A stretch of 64,000 nt of DNA from Prevotella sp. (lineage in GTDB: Bacteria; Bacteroidota; Bacteroidia; Bacteroidales; Bacteroidaceae). A program made the position numbers and the translations under genes. The stretch lies in the NCBI GenBank assembly GCA_017467535.1, contig JAFUST010000055.1:1-64000 (forward strand). The letters are read 5' to 3'. Positions 44,422-53,761 of the stretch are shown here, one piece after another. How positions within the stretch are numbered: the stretch's first letter is position 1; the number at the start of each line of letters is the position of its first letter. Below the pieces are notes generated by a model that ran no database searches, had not been told where the DNA came from, and was given only the letters and a program-made list of their open reading frames with translations.

Positions 44422-46152
44422 ATGGCAACAGTAGACGACAAGAAGATCATCTTCTCGATGGTTGGCGTGAGCAAGACCATCCAGCAAAACCAGAAACAAG
44501 TACTCAAGAACATCTACCTCAGTTTCTTCTATGGCGCTAAGATTGGCATCATCGGCCTGAATGGTGCGGGTAAGTCGACGCTGATGAAAATCATCGCCGG
44601 ACTGGACCAGCAGTACCAGGGACAGGTGGTGTGGAGCCCTGGCTACTCAGTGGGCTATCTGCCTCAGGACCCTCCGCTCAACGAAGAGAAAACCGTCAAG
44701 GAGAACGTGATGGAGGGCGTGCAGCACGTCTACGACGCGCTGGCTGAATACGACGAAATCAACGTGAAGTTCGGCCTGCCCGAATACTACGAAGATGCCG
44801 ACAAGATGAACAAGTTGATGGCCCGTCAGGCCGAATTGCAGGACATCATCGACGCTACTGATGCGTGGAACATGGACTCGAAACTGGAGCGCGCGATGGC
44901 TGCGCTCAACTGTCCTCCCGGCGACTGGAGCGTAGTGAACTTGAGTGGTGGCGAGCGTCGTCGAGTGGCCTTGTGCCGCCTGCTGTTGCAGAAACCGGAC
45001 GTGCTGTTGCTCGACGAGCCTACCAACCATCTGGATGCCGAGTCAATAGATTGGCTGGAGCAGCACTTGCAGCAATACGAGGGTACGGTGATTGCCGTCA
45101 CCCACGACCGTTACTTTCTGGACGACGTGGCTGAGTGGATCCTGGAACTGGACCGCGGCGAGGGCATTCCCTGGAAAGGTAACTACTCGTCGTGGCTGGA
45201 GCAGAAAAGCCAGCGGCTGGCCCTGGAGGAGAAGACGGCTTCTAAGCGACGCAAAACGCTGGAGCGCGAGTTGGAGTGGGTGCGCATGGCTCCTAAGGCC
45301 CGTCAGGCCAAGGGCAAGGCCCGTCTGAATTCCTATGACCGCATGCTGAACGAGGAGCAGAAGCAGAAAGAGGAGAAACTGGAAATCTACATCCCCAATG
45401 GGCCTCGTCTGGGCAACAAGGTTATCGAGGCCCACGATGTGGCCAAGTCCTATCCAGAGAAACTGCTCTTCAAAGACCTGAACTTTTCTTTGCCGCCCAA
45501 TGGTATAGTGGGCGTCATCGGCCCTAATGGTGCCGGCAAGACTACGCTCTTCCGCCTAATCATGGGACTGGAGACGCCCGACACAGGCACCTTCGAGGTG
45601 GGCGAGACGGTCAAGTTGAGTTACGTGGACCAGCAGCACAAGGATATTGATCCCGACAAGAGCGTCTATCAGGTGGTCAGTCAGGGCAATGAGACCATTC
45701 GCATGGGTGGTCGCGATGTGAACGTACGTGCCTATCTTTCGCGCTTCAACTTCAATGGTGCCGACCAGGAGAAGAAGTGTGGCGTGCTCTCCGGTGGTGA
45801 ACGCAACCGTCTGCACCTCGCTATAGCCCTCAAGCAGGAGGGTAATGTGTTGCTTCTTGATGAGCCGACTAACGATATAGATGTCAACACTTTACGTGCT
45901 CTTGAGGAAGGCCTTGAGGCGTTCGCTGGCTGTGCTGTCATCATCAGTCACGACCGCTGGTTCCTCGACCGCATCTGCACCCACATTCTGGCATTTGAGA
46001 AGCAACGGATAGGCGATGACTCGTCAGGAGAGAGCGAGGGTAGGGTGTTCTATTTTGAAGGCAACTATTCCGATTACGAGGCCAATAAAGCCATGCGCCT
46101 CGGTCTGGAAGAACCCAAGCGCACGCGTTATCGTAAACTGATGGAGGACTGA
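44422..46152 (+). CDS. ettA: ABC-F translation factor EttA
   Basis: A 576-residue cytosolic protein with two ABC domains and no membrane part. The first Walker A is GLNGAGKSTLMK, with LSGGERRRVALCRLLLQ and LLLDEPTNHLD. The second is GPNGAGKTTLFRL, with LSGGERNRLHLA and LLLDEPTNDID. The linker KRRKTLERELEWVRMAPKAR and the length match EttA, which binds the ribosomal E site and throttles translation with ADP/ATP ratio. Both Glu residues expected for hydrolysis are present. It abuts hisB tail to tail: the two stops form TGATCA. Confidence 0.93.
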   Translation: MATVDDKKIIFSMVGVSKTIQQNQKQVLKNIYLSFFYGAKIGIIGLNGAGKSTLMKIIAGLDQQYQGQVVWSPGYSVGYLPQDPPLNEEKTVKENVMEGVQHVYDALAEYDEINVKFGLPEYYEDADKMNKLMARQAELQDIIDATDAWNMDSKLERAMAALNCPPGDWSVVNLSGGERRRVALCRLLLQKPDVLLLDEPTNHLDAESIDWLEQHLQQYEGTVIAVTHDRYFLDDVAEWILELDRGEGIPWKGNYSSWLEQKSQRLALEEKTASKRRKTLERELEWVRMAPKARQAKGKARLNSYDRMLNEEQKQKEEKLEIYIPNGPRLGNKVIEAHDVAKSYPEKLLFKDLNFSLPPNGIVGVIGPNGAGKTTLFRLIMGLETPDTGTFEVGETVKLSYVDQQHKDIDPDKSVYQVVSQGNETIRMGGRDVNVRAYLSRFNFNGADQEKKCGVLSGGERNRLHLAIALKQEGNVLLLDEPTNDIDVNTLRALEEGLEAFAGCAVIISHDRWFLDRICTHILAFEKQRIGDDSSGESEGRVFYFEGNYSDYEANKAMRLGLEEPKRTRYRKLMED

Positions 46153-47220
46153 TCAGAGCATTCCCTTGGTAGAGGGCAACTGATAGTGGTCTACATCGCG
46201 CCGCACGGCGGCTCTCAACGCGCGGGCCAGGGCCTTGAAGATGGCCTCGGCCTTGTGGTGCTCGTTGTCGCCCTCGGCCTGGATGTAGAGATTCATCTGG
46301 GCGGCATCGCTCAGACTCTTGAAGAAGTGGTGGAACATCTCCGTAGGCACGTCGCCCACATATTCACGATGGAACTCCGTCTGCCACACCAGCCAAGGCC
46401 GCCCGCCGAAGTCCAGACAGACGTGGGCGTGGCAGTCGTCCATGGGCAGCGAGAAGCCGTAGCGCTCTATGCCGCGCTTGGTGCCTAAGGCTCGGCGCAG
46501 ACAGTCGCCCAGAGCCAGGGCCGTGTCCTCTATAGTGTGGTGCTCGTCCACGTGCAGGTCGCCCTTGCAGCGAATGGTCAGGTCCATCTGTCCGTGGCGT
46601 GCTATCTGCTCCAGCATGTGGTCGAAGAAGCCCAGCCCCGTCTGTATGTCTGCCTGTCCGCTGCCGTCCAGTGTCAGTCTCACGTGTATGTCGGTCTCCT
46701 TGGTGGTGCGGGTCACCTCGACTGTCCGTTCGCCGTCGAATATCTGTTCGGCCACCTGCTTCCACGTCAGTGTGTCGCTCAGTATCAGGCTCTTGCAGCC
46801 GATGTTGAGGGCAAACTGAGCGTCGGTCTCGCGGTCGCCGATCACGTAACTGTTGGCGATGTCGTACTGCGGGTCGTTCATGTATTTCTCCACCAGTCCC
46901 GTCTGGGGCTTGCGTGTGGGGGCATCGTCTTCGGGGAAGTGAGGGTCTATGAGGATGTCGTCAAACTCGACGCCCTCGCCCTTCAGGGCCTCCAGGATAA
47001 AGTTCTGGGCGGGCCAGAAGGTGTCTTCGGGGAAAGTCTCGGTGCCCAGTCCGTCCTGGTTGCTCACCATTACGAAGCGGAAGTCGGTCTTCTCGCGGAG
47101 AAAAGCCAACCAGCGAAAGACGCCGGGCTTGAAGCGGATCTTGTCCAGGGAGTCTACTTGTTCGTCGTGCGGCTCCTCTACGAGGGTGCCGTCACGGTCA
47201 ATAAACAGAATCTTTTTCAT
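46153..47220 (-). CDS. hisB: Bifunctional histidinol-phosphatase/imidazoleglycerol-phosphate dehydratase
   Basis: A 355-residue two-domain enzyme for steps 7 and 9 of histidine synthesis. The N-terminal HAD phosphatase begins [16 protein letters not shown], with [14 protein letters not shown] and GDRETD. The C-terminal dehydratase shows [32 protein letters not shown] and [15 protein letters not shown] start at the ATG at 47220, because the HAD motif must be near the N-terminus. It overlaps the preceding membrane-protein gene by 23 bp. No other his genes are in the window. Confidence 0.95.
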   Translation of the reverse strand: MKKILFIDRDGTLVEEPHDEQVDSLDKIRFKPGVFRWLAFLREKTDFRFVMVSNQDGLGTETFPEDTFWPAQNFILEALKGEGVEFDDILIDPHFPEDDAPTRKPQTGLVEKYMNDPQYDIANSYVIGDRETDAQFALNIGCKSLILSDTLTWKQVAEQIFDGERTVEVTRTTKETDIHVRLTLDGSGQADIQTGLGFFDHMLEQIARHGQMDLTIRCKGDLHVDEHHTIEDTALALGDCLRRALGTKRGIERYGFSLPMDDCHAHVCLDFGGRPWLVWQTEFHREYVGDVPTEMFHHFFKSLSDAAQMNLYIQAEGDNEHHKAEAIFKALARALRAAVRRDVDHYQLPSTKGML

Positions 47221-48142
47221 AGTCAATACTGCCATAGGCATAATAGAGGGGGAAGATGGAATACAGATGCACGTAGGCCTGCACGAAGCCGGCCACAAGG
47301 AAGGCCACAAAGGCCATCAGAGCCATATTCTCAGGCAATCCCAGAGGATCGCCCATAGCCTCGCCGACATAGGCCTTGGCGTTGGCCGTGCCGATGACGA
47401 AGGCTGGCAATTCACAGATAAACGTCAGCAGGCAGGTGACGATGGCCGTGACCAGCAGCATGACAAACAGCAGGCTCCAATGGTGCAGCCCCAAACCGTA
47501 GCCGCCGAAGGGCGGTCGCCACGAGAGCGTGCCGCCAACCACAAAGCGGGTGACGGGGTAGGCTAGGGGCAACAGAAAGGCGCCGGCCACGCAGGCCAGG
47601 ATGATAAGAAGGCCGATGGTGGCAACGGATTTCCACAGGCTGTCCACGATGCCTGCGCTGACAACGCCATAGATGATACCGCCGAAGATGACTGCCACGA
47701 CAAGCCACACCAGCGACATCCACAATGCAGCCACCAACAGGCGCAGGAAAGGCTTCAGATAGAACGTGCCCCACCAGCGGGTCGGACGGCTGATCTGCCC
47801 CGTCTGTCGGTGTTCGGCACAGGCACCGAAGGCGTAGGAGGCTAAGGCCAGCATGACCACGCAGAACAGCAGCACGCTGCCGGCAGCCTTCAGGTAGGTG
47901 AACGTGAGCCCCTCTTCCTGTAGCACCTGCAGGCCAAAGGTGCTGGCTGTCACCACGATGCTCAGCACGTCGCCTATCAGCGTGCTCATCATCATGGCAA
48001 AGCAGAACGCATAGAGTAGCGCCACCATCCATGAGGCGCGGAACAGGCGCTTGAAGTTGCCAGTATAAAGTCGATAGCCGTCGCTTATCACGGCTGGTAT
48101 GCTGCGCGCCTTCTGCAGCAGCAGTTCGTCGGTCTTTTCCAT
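47198..48142 (-). CDS. Multi-pass membrane protein of unknown function
   Basis: A 314-residue protein I cannot place in a family. It begins with a cytosolic helix ([15 protein letters not shown]), then has about six hydrophobic segments, including [39 protein letters not shown] and [21 protein letters not shown]. Between segments 2 and 3 is a basic loop ([13 protein letters not shown]). Its 3' end overlaps hisB by 23 bp, so the two are co-transcribed, but a link with histidine synthesis is not evident. It has its own TAATTTTG box. Confidence 0.7.
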   Translation of the reverse strand: MEKTDELLLQKARSIPAVISDGYRLYTGNFKRLFRASWMVALLYAFCFAMMMSTLIGDVLSIVVTASTFGLQVLQEEGLTFTYLKAAGSVLLFCVVMLALASYAFGACAEHRQTGQISRPTRWWGTFYLKPFLRLLVAALWMSLVWLVVAVIFGGIIYGVVSAGIVDSLWKSVATIGLLIILACVAGAFLLPLAYPVTRFVVGGTLSWRPPFGGYGLGLHHWSLLFVMLLVTAIVTCLLTFICELPAFVIGTANAKAYVGEAMGDPLGLPENMALMAFVAFLVAGFVQAYVHLYSIFPLYYAYGSIDYEKDSVY

Positions 48143-48164
48143 ATCGCGTTTTCGAAAATTTGTG

Positions 48165-48172
48165 CAAAATTA
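48165..48172 (-). promoter_or_regulatory. -7 box for the membrane-protein/hisB operon
   Basis: Minus-strand TAATTTTG matches TAnnTTTG, 22 bp before the start codon. Confidence 0.6.
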
Positions 48173-48178
48173 CGAAAT

Positions 48179-48213
48179 AATTCTCAATTCTCAATTCTCA
48201 ATTCTCAATTATT
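48179..48213. repeat. Heptamer array AATTCTC (4 copies plus partial)
   Basis: Perfect AATTCTC starts at 48179, 48186, 48193 and 48200, then AATTATT. The array occupies the -33 region of the promoter at 48217 and lies between two divergent promoters. Confidence 0.9.
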
Positions 48214-48216
48214 TTG

Positions 48217-48224
48217 TACCTTTG
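48217..48224 (+). promoter_or_regulatory. -7 box for the oxidoreductase/DUF4421/DUF1460 operon
   Basis: TACCTTTG, a perfect consensus, 26 bp before the ATG at 48251. No TTTG at -33; that place is held by the AATTCTC repeats. Confidence 0.65.
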
Positions 48225-48250
48225 CACAAAAATTAACGGAACTAACAGAG

Positions 48251-49234
48251 ATGAAGAAACTCAAATGGGGCTTCGTGGGATGTGGCGAGGTGTGTGAACT
48301 GAAGAGCGGACCGGCCTTTGCCGAGGTGGAAGACTCCGAAGTTGTGGCCGTCATGAGCCGCACAGAGCAGAAAGCCCGCTCCTACGCCGAACGCCACGGC
48401 ATAGCCCGCTGGTATACCGATGCCCAGGAACTCATCGACGACCCCGACGTGAATGCCGTCTATGTGGCCACGCCGCCGTCCAGTCACGTCACCTTCGCCA
48501 TCATGGCCATGAAGGCTGGCAAGCCCGTCTACGTGGAGAAGCCTCTGGCCTCCACGTATGAGGACTGTGCCCGCATCAACCGCATTTCTGAGCAGACGGG
48601 CGTGCCTTGCTTCGTGGCCTACTATCGTCGCTATCTGCCCTATTTCCAGCGTGTCAAAGAGATAGTCGACCAGGGCATCATCGGCAAGGTGATCAACGTG
48701 CAGATTCGTTTCTCCTGGCCGCCGCGTGAACTGGACTATGTCCATCCTGAGAACCTGCCCTGGCGACTGCAGCCTGAGATAGCCGGCGGGGGCTACTTCT
48801 ACGACTTGGCACCTCATCAACTCGACCTCCTTCAGGATATGTTCGGCGTCATCGTAGAGGCCCGCGGCATCTGTGCAAACCGCGGCAACCTCTATTCGGC
48901 CGAAGATTCCGTGAGTGCCGTGTTCCAGTTCGAAAACGGCCTCCCCGGTTCAGGCTCTTGGTGCTTCGTCGGCCACGAGTCGGCTCGCGAAGACCGCATC
49001 CTGCTCATCGGCCAGCAGGGCTCGCTCAGTTTCTCTGTGTTCAACTATACGCCCATCTCGCTCCACACCAGCGAGGGCACGCAGCACATCGAGGTGCCTA
49101 ACCCGCAGTACGTGCAGTATCCGCTCATCAAGCGTGTCTGCGAGCACCTGCAAGGCCGCTCCGTGTGCAGTTGTACCAGCGTCTCAGCCACGCCTGTCAA
49201 CTGGGTGCTCGACCGCATCCTTGGCAAATATTAG
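48251..49234 (+). CDS. Gfo/Idh/MocA-family oxidoreductase
   Basis: A 327-residue NAD(P)-dependent dehydrogenase. The Rossmann start is LKWGFVGCGEVCELK, then VYVATPPSSHVTFAIMAMKAGKPVYVEKPLA, where EKP is the conserved family motif. The C-terminal alpha/beta substrate domain (GGGYFYDLAPHQLDLLQDMFG) carries the catalytic-type His. It probably oxidises or reduces a sugar or inositol derivative. It leads an operon with a DUF4421 and a DUF1460 protein; the gap to the next start is 4 bp. Substrate unknown. Confidence 0.88.
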   Translation: MKKLKWGFVGCGEVCELKSGPAFAEVEDSEVVAVMSRTEQKARSYAERHGIARWYTDAQELIDDPDVNAVYVATPPSSHVTFAIMAMKAGKPVYVEKPLASTYEDCARINRISEQTGVPCFVAYYRRYLPYFQRVKEIVDQGIIGKVINVQIRFSWPPRELDYVHPENLPWRLQPEIAGGGYFYDLAPHQLDLLQDMFGVIVEARGICANRGNLYSAEDSVSAVFQFENGLPGSGSWCFVGHESAREDRILLIGQQGSLSFSVFNYTPISLHTSEGTQHIEVPNPQYVQYPLIKRVCEHLQGRSVCSCTSVSATPVNWVLDRILGKY

Positions 49235-49238
49235 GACG

Positions 49239-50369
49239 ATGAGGGGGTGGGGCTTTGCGTTCGTTTTCTGCCTTCTGGGCACGCTTGGCGTAGTTGCCCA
49301 GGAGCCTTCAGATGGCATCCTGCTGGCTGACAGTATCGCGCTTTCTGACACCCTTGTGCAACAGCAGGAGAAGCCCCGTAGCCTCAGTCTGCTGCGGCGC
49401 ATCATCCGCGGTTTCGACCGTCTGGACACGAACTACATAGAACCCCAGCACTATCTCTTCACGGTCATGGTGCAAGGCACCCACACCTTAGACCTCTATA
49501 CACTGCGCAGTTCAGGCCCCGACCGTCAGTCGATGACCTTCTCGCCCGACCGCAAGATGCGCTTCGGGCCCTATCTCGGGTGGAAGTGGATCTTCGCCGG
49601 CTACACCTTCGAAGTGGGCGGCTCGGGCACCAACGGACTGAAGCAGGAACTCGACCTGAGCATCTACAGTTCGCAGATTGGCGTCGACCTGTTCTACCGC
49701 CGCACGGGCAGCGACTACCGGCTGGTGAATGCCAACCTGGGCCGTGGCGTGGATGTAAGCCCCCTCGACCGCGTGCCTTTCGATGGTCTGCAGGCCGGCA
49801 TCACAGGGTTCAACCTCTACTATATCTTTAATCACGGAAAGTTCTCATATCCAGCGGCTTTCGCGCAGAGCACGCAGCAAAAGATTAGTTGCGGCTCGTG
49901 GCTGGCCGGCATCGGCTATACGCGCAACTCCATCGAACTGGACCACCAGGCGCTGCAGACGCTCATCGACGAGCGACTGGGGGAGCAGACCGTCAGGCTG
50001 GACAGCGGACTGATGTTCAACCGCGTCAAGTACTACGACTTCAGCCTCTCCGGCGGCTATGGCTACAACTGGGTCTTCGCCCCGCGCTGGCTCTTTGCGG
50101 CCAGCGGACAGGTGGCCGTGGCTCATAAGCGAAGCGTGGGCGACGTGGCAGGCGACGAGCGCAACGGCTTCAGTTTCCGCAACATCAACCTCGATGCCAT
50201 CGGGCGCTTCGGACTGGTCTACAGCACCGGCCAATGGTTTGCCGGCGGCAACGTCATCCTGCATACTTACAACTACCACAAGTCGCGTTTCTCGACCAAC
50301 AACACTTTCGGCTCGATGAACGTCTACGTGGGCTATAACTTCAAGGTGAAACGCAAATACCGCAAATGA
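49239..50369 (+). CDS. DUF4421 outer-membrane-like protein
   Basis: A 376-residue protein with a signal peptide (MRGWGFAFVFCLLGTLGVVAQ). The mature part is a chain of amphipathic beta strands, such as FAGYTFEVGGSGTNGLKQE, YDFSLSGGYGYNWVFAP and NVYVGYNFKVKRKYRK. Together with YIEPQHYLFTVMVQG this matches the Bacteroidales DUF4421 family, probably a small outer-membrane barrel. I start it 4 bp after the oxidoreductase stop. It is followed one base later by the DUF1460 gene. Function unknown; the neighbour suggests an envelope role. Confidence 0.8.
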   Translation: MRGWGFAFVFCLLGTLGVVAQEPSDGILLADSIALSDTLVQQQEKPRSLSLLRRIIRGFDRLDTNYIEPQHYLFTVMVQGTHTLDLYTLRSSGPDRQSMTFSPDRKMRFGPYLGWKWIFAGYTFEVGGSGTNGLKQELDLSIYSSQIGVDLFYRRTGSDYRLVNANLGRGVDVSPLDRVPFDGLQAGITGFNLYYIFNHGKFSYPAAFAQSTQQKISCGSWLAGIGYTRNSIELDHQALQTLIDERLGEQTVRLDSGLMFNRVKYYDFSLSGGYGYNWVFAPRWLFAASGQVAVAHKRSVGDVAGDERNGFSFRNINLDAIGRFGLVYSTGQWFAGGNVILHTYNYHKSRFSTNNTFGSMNVYVGYNFKVKRKYRK

Positions 50370-50370
50370 G

Positions 50371-51228
50371 ATGAAACGACTCTACTTTCTGCTCCTGCTG
50401 GCCGTCCTCATGCTCAGCACGAGTGCACAGCCACTACAACCGTCAGACAGTATCCTCGTCACGCGTATGCTGGCCGAGGCCCCTGCCGATGCCTCGCCGC
50501 TACACTTCGCCCGACTGCTCAAGGGGCGCCCGTATGTGAGTCACACGCTGGAGGTGAACGACGAGGAGCAACTGGTGGTCAACCTGCGCCAGTTGGACTG
50601 CACCACGCTCGTCGAGAGTGCCGCCACGATGGCCCTCTGCGTCGGCAGCGGCCAGCGCACCTATGGCGACTATTGCCGGTTTCTGACCCAGTTGCGCTAC
50701 CGTCAGGGCCGGATTGACGGCTACCCGTCGCGCCTGCACTACTTTACCGATTGGATCAACGACAACGTGGCCCTCGGGCTGGTCAGAGACCTGGCCACCG
50801 TCAAGGCACCCTTCACGGCCGTGCAGACCGTCAGCGTCGACTATATGTCGCGCCATCCGCAGTCGTACAAGGCCCTGACGAACCATCCTGAGTTCGTGTC
50901 CGTGATAGCCGCCCAGGAACGCCACGCTACAGGACAGAAGCACCGCTACATACCCAAGGCGCAGATACGCAACACCACGCTCCTGTGCCAGGTCATCCAC
51001 GACGGCGACATCCTGGCCATCACGTGCACCAGGCAGGGCCTCGACATAGCCCATGTGGGCATTGCCGTGTGGCACGCCGACGGCCTGCATATGCTGCACG
51101 CCTCGTCGCTGAAGAAGAAAGTGATTGAAGACCCGCTCACGCTCTCGGCCTATCTGAAGGGCCACCCATCGTTCACGGGCATTCGCGTCATTCGTGTCCA
51201 AAGTAGTACTGCCCGCGCTTCCTGGTGA
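50371..51228 (+). CDS. DUF1460 secreted cell-wall amidase/peptidase-like protein
   Basis: A 285-residue protein with a signal peptide (ending LSTSAQ). The NlpC/P60-like fold of DUF1460 shows the catalytic Cys in LRQLDCTTLVESAATM (about residue 76) and the His in DIAHVGIAVWHADGLHMLHAS. A Bacteroides relative has N-acetylmuramoyl-L-alanine amidase activity, so it probably trims peptidoglycan. Its last 41 bp overlap the convergent EFR1 gene, and its C-terminal tail (QSSTARASW) is encoded there. It is the third gene of its operon. Confidence 0.85.
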   Translation: MKRLYFLLLLAVLMLSTSAQPLQPSDSILVTRMLAEAPADASPLHFARLLKGRPYVSHTLEVNDEEQLVVNLRQLDCTTLVESAATMALCVGSGQRTYGDYCRFLTQLRYRQGRIDGYPSRLHYFTDWINDNVALGLVRDLATVKAPFTAVQTVSVDYMSRHPQSYKALTNHPEFVSVIAAQERHATGQKHRYIPKAQIRNTTLLCQVIHDGDILAITCTRQGLDIAHVGIAVWHADGLHMLHASSLKKKVIEDPLTLSAYLKGHPSFTGIRVIRVQSSTARASW

Positions 51229-51964
51229 TCTTACCATAGTTGATGGCGTGCTGCGGACAATGGTGGTAGCAGGCCAGACAGTTGGTGCACGAGCCGTCGT
51301 GCTGCCATTGGGGGAGCCCGCCCGTCAGCCGCACGTCGCCCGTGGGGCAGGCCTTCTGGCAGCGGCCGCAATGGATGCAGCGGTCGGCATCGACCGTGAA
51401 CTTGCGGTCGGTGATCATCTGACTGTTGAAGAATGCGCCCAGCACGTGGCTGAATGTCCAGGGCGTCACGCCCCTCACGGTATGGGTCAGTCCGCGCTGC
51501 CTGGCCCAGATCATGTTGCCGTAGTGCTCCAGTTCCCGGGTGGCCCGTCTGATCTTCTCGTGCTCGCGCTCAAGCTTGTCGGTATACATGAAGGGCAGAC
51601 AGACATACGACTCAGGCATCGTCAGCGAGAACACGCTCTGCGCCCGTATGCCCTTGGCCGCCAGTTCGCTGTTCAGTATCTCCATCGTGCGGCCTATGCT
51701 GTCGCCGCAGGTCACCAGGACGTAGACGTAGGTGTCGGCCTGCGTCCTGAAGGTGCTGCGCCGTATGAACCGTCGCACGATGCGCGGCGGCTGCCAGCCG
51801 TGCACGGGGAAGCAGAAGCCCAGTCGCTCGCCGTCCTTCAGGGTGTAGTCACGCGGCCCTTTCTTCATCTCGTCGGGGATGAAGAGCAGCCGCTCGCCCG
51901 TCACTTCAGCCAGCCGTTCGGCGGCCCATCGGGTGTTGCCAGTACCAGAGAAATAGCAAATCAT
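51188..51964 (-). CDS. EFR1-family flavodoxin-ferredoxin fusion protein
   Basis: A 258-residue cytosolic electron carrier. The N-terminal flavodoxin domain begins MICYFSGTGNTRWAAERLA, the FMN phosphate loop. The C-terminal domain has two 4Fe-4S motifs, CIHCGRCQKACP and CTNCLACYHHCP. This is the EFR1 architecture of anaerobes; partner unknown. The -7 box TACTTTTG ends only 4 bp before the ATG, so the mRNA should be essentially leaderless. It shares the intergenic region with divergent truA, and its 3' end overlaps the DUF1460 gene. Confidence 0.9.
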   Translation of the reverse strand: MICYFSGTGNTRWAAERLAEVTGERLLFIPDEMKKGPRDYTLKDGERLGFCFPVHGWQPPRIVRRFIRRSTFRTQADTYVYVLVTCGDSIGRTMEILNSELAAKGIRAQSVFSLTMPESYVCLPFMYTDKLEREHEKIRRATRELEHYGNMIWARQRGLTHTVRGVTPWTFSHVLGAFFNSQMITDRKFTVDADRCIHCGRCQKACPTGDVRLTGGLPQWQHDGSCTNCLACYHHCPQHAINYGKITRKRGQYYFGHE

Positions 51965-51968
51965 GGTG

Positions 51969-51976
51969 CAAAAGTA
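51969..51976 (-). promoter_or_regulatory. -7 box giving a nearly leaderless EFR1 mRNA
   Basis: Minus-strand TACTTTTG matches TAnnTTTG. Only CACC separates it from the ATG. Confidence 0.7.
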
Positions 51977-51983
51977 CGAAAAT

Positions 51984-52085
51984 CATTGAACATTGAACAT
52001 TGAACATTGAACATTATCAGTCAGGATTATACAAATTTAACTTTCCGAAGAATCAAAAATGTTCAATGTTCAATGTTCAATGTTC
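51984..52085. repeat. Pair of inverted heptamer arrays between EFR1 and truA
   Basis: CATTGAA four times in phase (51984-52011) and AATGTTC four times in phase (52058-52085). The second is the reverse complement of the first in a rotated register. They flank a 46-bp spacer, and each sits next to one of the two divergent -7 boxes. Confidence 0.92.
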
Positions 52086-52096
52086 AATAAAATCAC

Positions 52097-52104
52097 TACC
52101 TTTG
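52097..52104 (+). promoter_or_regulatory. truA: -7 box giving a nearly leaderless truA mRNA
   Basis: TACCTTTG is a perfect consensus. Only seven bases (CACCCCA) separate it from the truA ATG. Confidence 0.7.
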
Positions 52105-52111
52105 CACCCCA

Positions 52112-52840
52112 ATGAGATATTTCATCACTTTAAGTTACGACGGAACGCGTTTCCACGGCTGGCAGATACAGCCCAACGGCATCTCCGTGCAGGGCGAACT
52201 GCAGAGGGCGCTCTCGCTGCTGCTGCGGCAGGAGGTGCAGGTGGTGGGCGCCGGGCGCACCGATGCCGGCGTGCATGCCCGCATGATGGTGGCCCACTTC
52301 GACGCAGACCACGAGGTGGACGGCCCGCAACTGACCTATAAACTGAACCGTCTGCTGCCGCAGGACATCGCCGTAGACACCGTGGAGCGCGTCAGCGACG
52401 ACCTGCACGCCCGCTTCTCGGCCACCTCGCGTACCTATTATTATTATGTGCACACCCGCAAGTCGCCCTTCGAGCGCCACTACTCCTGTCCGATGCACTT
52501 TGCGCTCGACTTCGAGGCCATGAACCGCGCCGCCCGTCTGCTGCTGGACTACGAGGACTTCAGGGCTTTCTGCAAGAGTCATACCGACGTGAAGACCACG
52601 CTCTGCCGCGTCACGCGGGCCCAGTGGGTCAGGCTGTCGCCTGATTCGTGGCGCTTCGAGATCACGGCCAACCGCTTCCTGCGCAACATGGTGCGGGCCG
52701 TGGTGGGCACGCTCGTCGAGGTGGGCCGCGGCCGTCTGTCGCTGGACGACTTCCGTCGCGTCATCGAGGGTCGCCGGCGCACCGAAGCCGGCGAGTCCAT
52801 GCCCGCCTGCGCCCTGTTCCTGGAAATAATCGAATATTAA
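52112..52840 (+). CDS. truA: tRNA pseudouridine(38-40) synthase
   Basis: A 242-residue enzyme that makes pseudouridine at positions 38-40 of many tRNAs. The start MRYFITLSYDGTRFHGWQ and the catalytic Asp in GAGRTDAGVHARMMVAHF (about residue 51) are unmistakable. RTYYYYVHTRKSPF and FLRNMVRAVVGTLVEVG follow as in the family. The length is normal. It is first in a two-gene set with the EamA transporter, 3 bp downstream. Confidence 0.96.
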   Translation: MRYFITLSYDGTRFHGWQIQPNGISVQGELQRALSLLLRQEVQVVGAGRTDAGVHARMMVAHFDADHEVDGPQLTYKLNRLLPQDIAVDTVERVSDDLHARFSATSRTYYYYVHTRKSPFERHYSCPMHFALDFEAMNRAARLLLDYEDFRAFCKSHTDVKTTLCRVTRAQWVRLSPDSWRFEITANRFLRNMVRAVVGTLVEVGRGRLSLDDFRRVIEGRRRTEAGESMPACALFLEIIEY

Positions 52841-52843
52841 ACT

Positions 52844-53761
52844 ATGTGGCTCATCTTAGCATTCCTGTCGGCAGCCTTCCTGGGCATCTACGACAGCCTG
52901 AAGAAAAAGGCTCTGCGCGACAACGCTGTCATACCCATCCTGTTTCTCAACACCCTCTTCTCGTCGCTCATCTTCCTGCCCTTCATCATCCTGAGCGCCT
53001 CGGGCGACATGCTCGACGGCAGCATACTGCACGTGGGCAGCGGCGGCTGGGAGGTGCATAAATACATCCTGCTGAAGGCCGTCATCGTGCTCTCGTCGTG
53101 GATTCTGGGCTACTTAGGCATGAAGCACCTGCCGCTCACCATCGTGGGGCCCATCAATGCCACGCGGCCCGTCATGGTGCTCGTGGGCGCCCTGCTCGTG
53201 TTCGGCGAGCGGCTCAACGCCTGGCAGTGGGTGGGCGTGCTGCTGGCCGTGGTGTCGTTTCTGCTGCTCAGTAGGAGCGGACGTAAGGAGGGCATCGACT
53301 TCCGCCACGACCACTGGATCTACATGATCGTGGGTGCCGCCGCCCTGGGGGCCGTCAGCGGTCTGTACGACAAATACCTCATGGCGCCGCCCGAGGAGGG
53401 CGGGGTAGGGCTCGACCGCATGATGGTGCAGTCGTGGTACAACATCTACCAGTGTCTGATGATGCTCCTGATGCTCCTCGTGCTCTGGTGGCCGCGCCAC
53501 CGCGAGACCACGCCCTTCCACTGGGACTGGGCCATCATCGGCGTGAGCGTCTTTCTCTCCACGGCCGACTTCATGTATTTCTATTCCCTCTCTTTGCCCT
53601 CGGCCATGATCAGCATCGTGTCGATGGTGCGTCGCGGTTCGGTCATCGTCTCGTTCCTCTGTGGCGCCATGTTCTTCCACGAGAAGAACCTCCGTGCCAA
53701 GGCCCTCGACCTCGCCCTCGTGCTCTTGGGCATGATTTTCCTGTATATTGGCAGCAGGTAG
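52844..53761 (+). CDS. EamA/DMT-family transporter
   Basis: A 305-residue inner-membrane protein with about ten helices in two EamA repeats. The first ends with GPINATRPVMVLVGALLVFGERL and the second with SMVRRGSVIVSFLCGAMFFHEKNLRAKALDLALV. Both have the conserved Pro/Gly and acidic ends of the drug/metabolite exporter superfamily. The first residues (MWLILAFLSAAFLGIYDSLKKKALRDN) match a Bacteroidales subgroup. Substrate unknown. Its stop codon's last base is the first base of a 22-bp-period hairpin array. Confidence 0.88.
   Translation: MWLILAFLSAAFLGIYDSLKKKALRDNAVIPILFLNTLFSSLIFLPFIILSASGDMLDGSILHVGSGGWEVHKYILLKAVIVLSSWILGYLGMKHLPLTIVGPINATRPVMVLVGALLVFGERLNAWQWVGVLLAVVSFLLLSRSGRKEGIDFRHDHWIYMIVGAAALGAVSGLYDKYLMAPPEEGGVGLDRMMVQSWYNIYQCLMMLLMLLVLWWPRHRETTPFHWDWAIIGVSVFLSTADFMYFYSLSLPSAMISIVSMVRRGSVIVSFLCGAMFFHEKNLRAKALDLALVLLGMIFLYIGSR

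Noticed and set aside
46150..46155. TGATCA at the junction of ettA and hisB as a functional site
   Set aside because: It is just two abutting convergent TGA stop codons.
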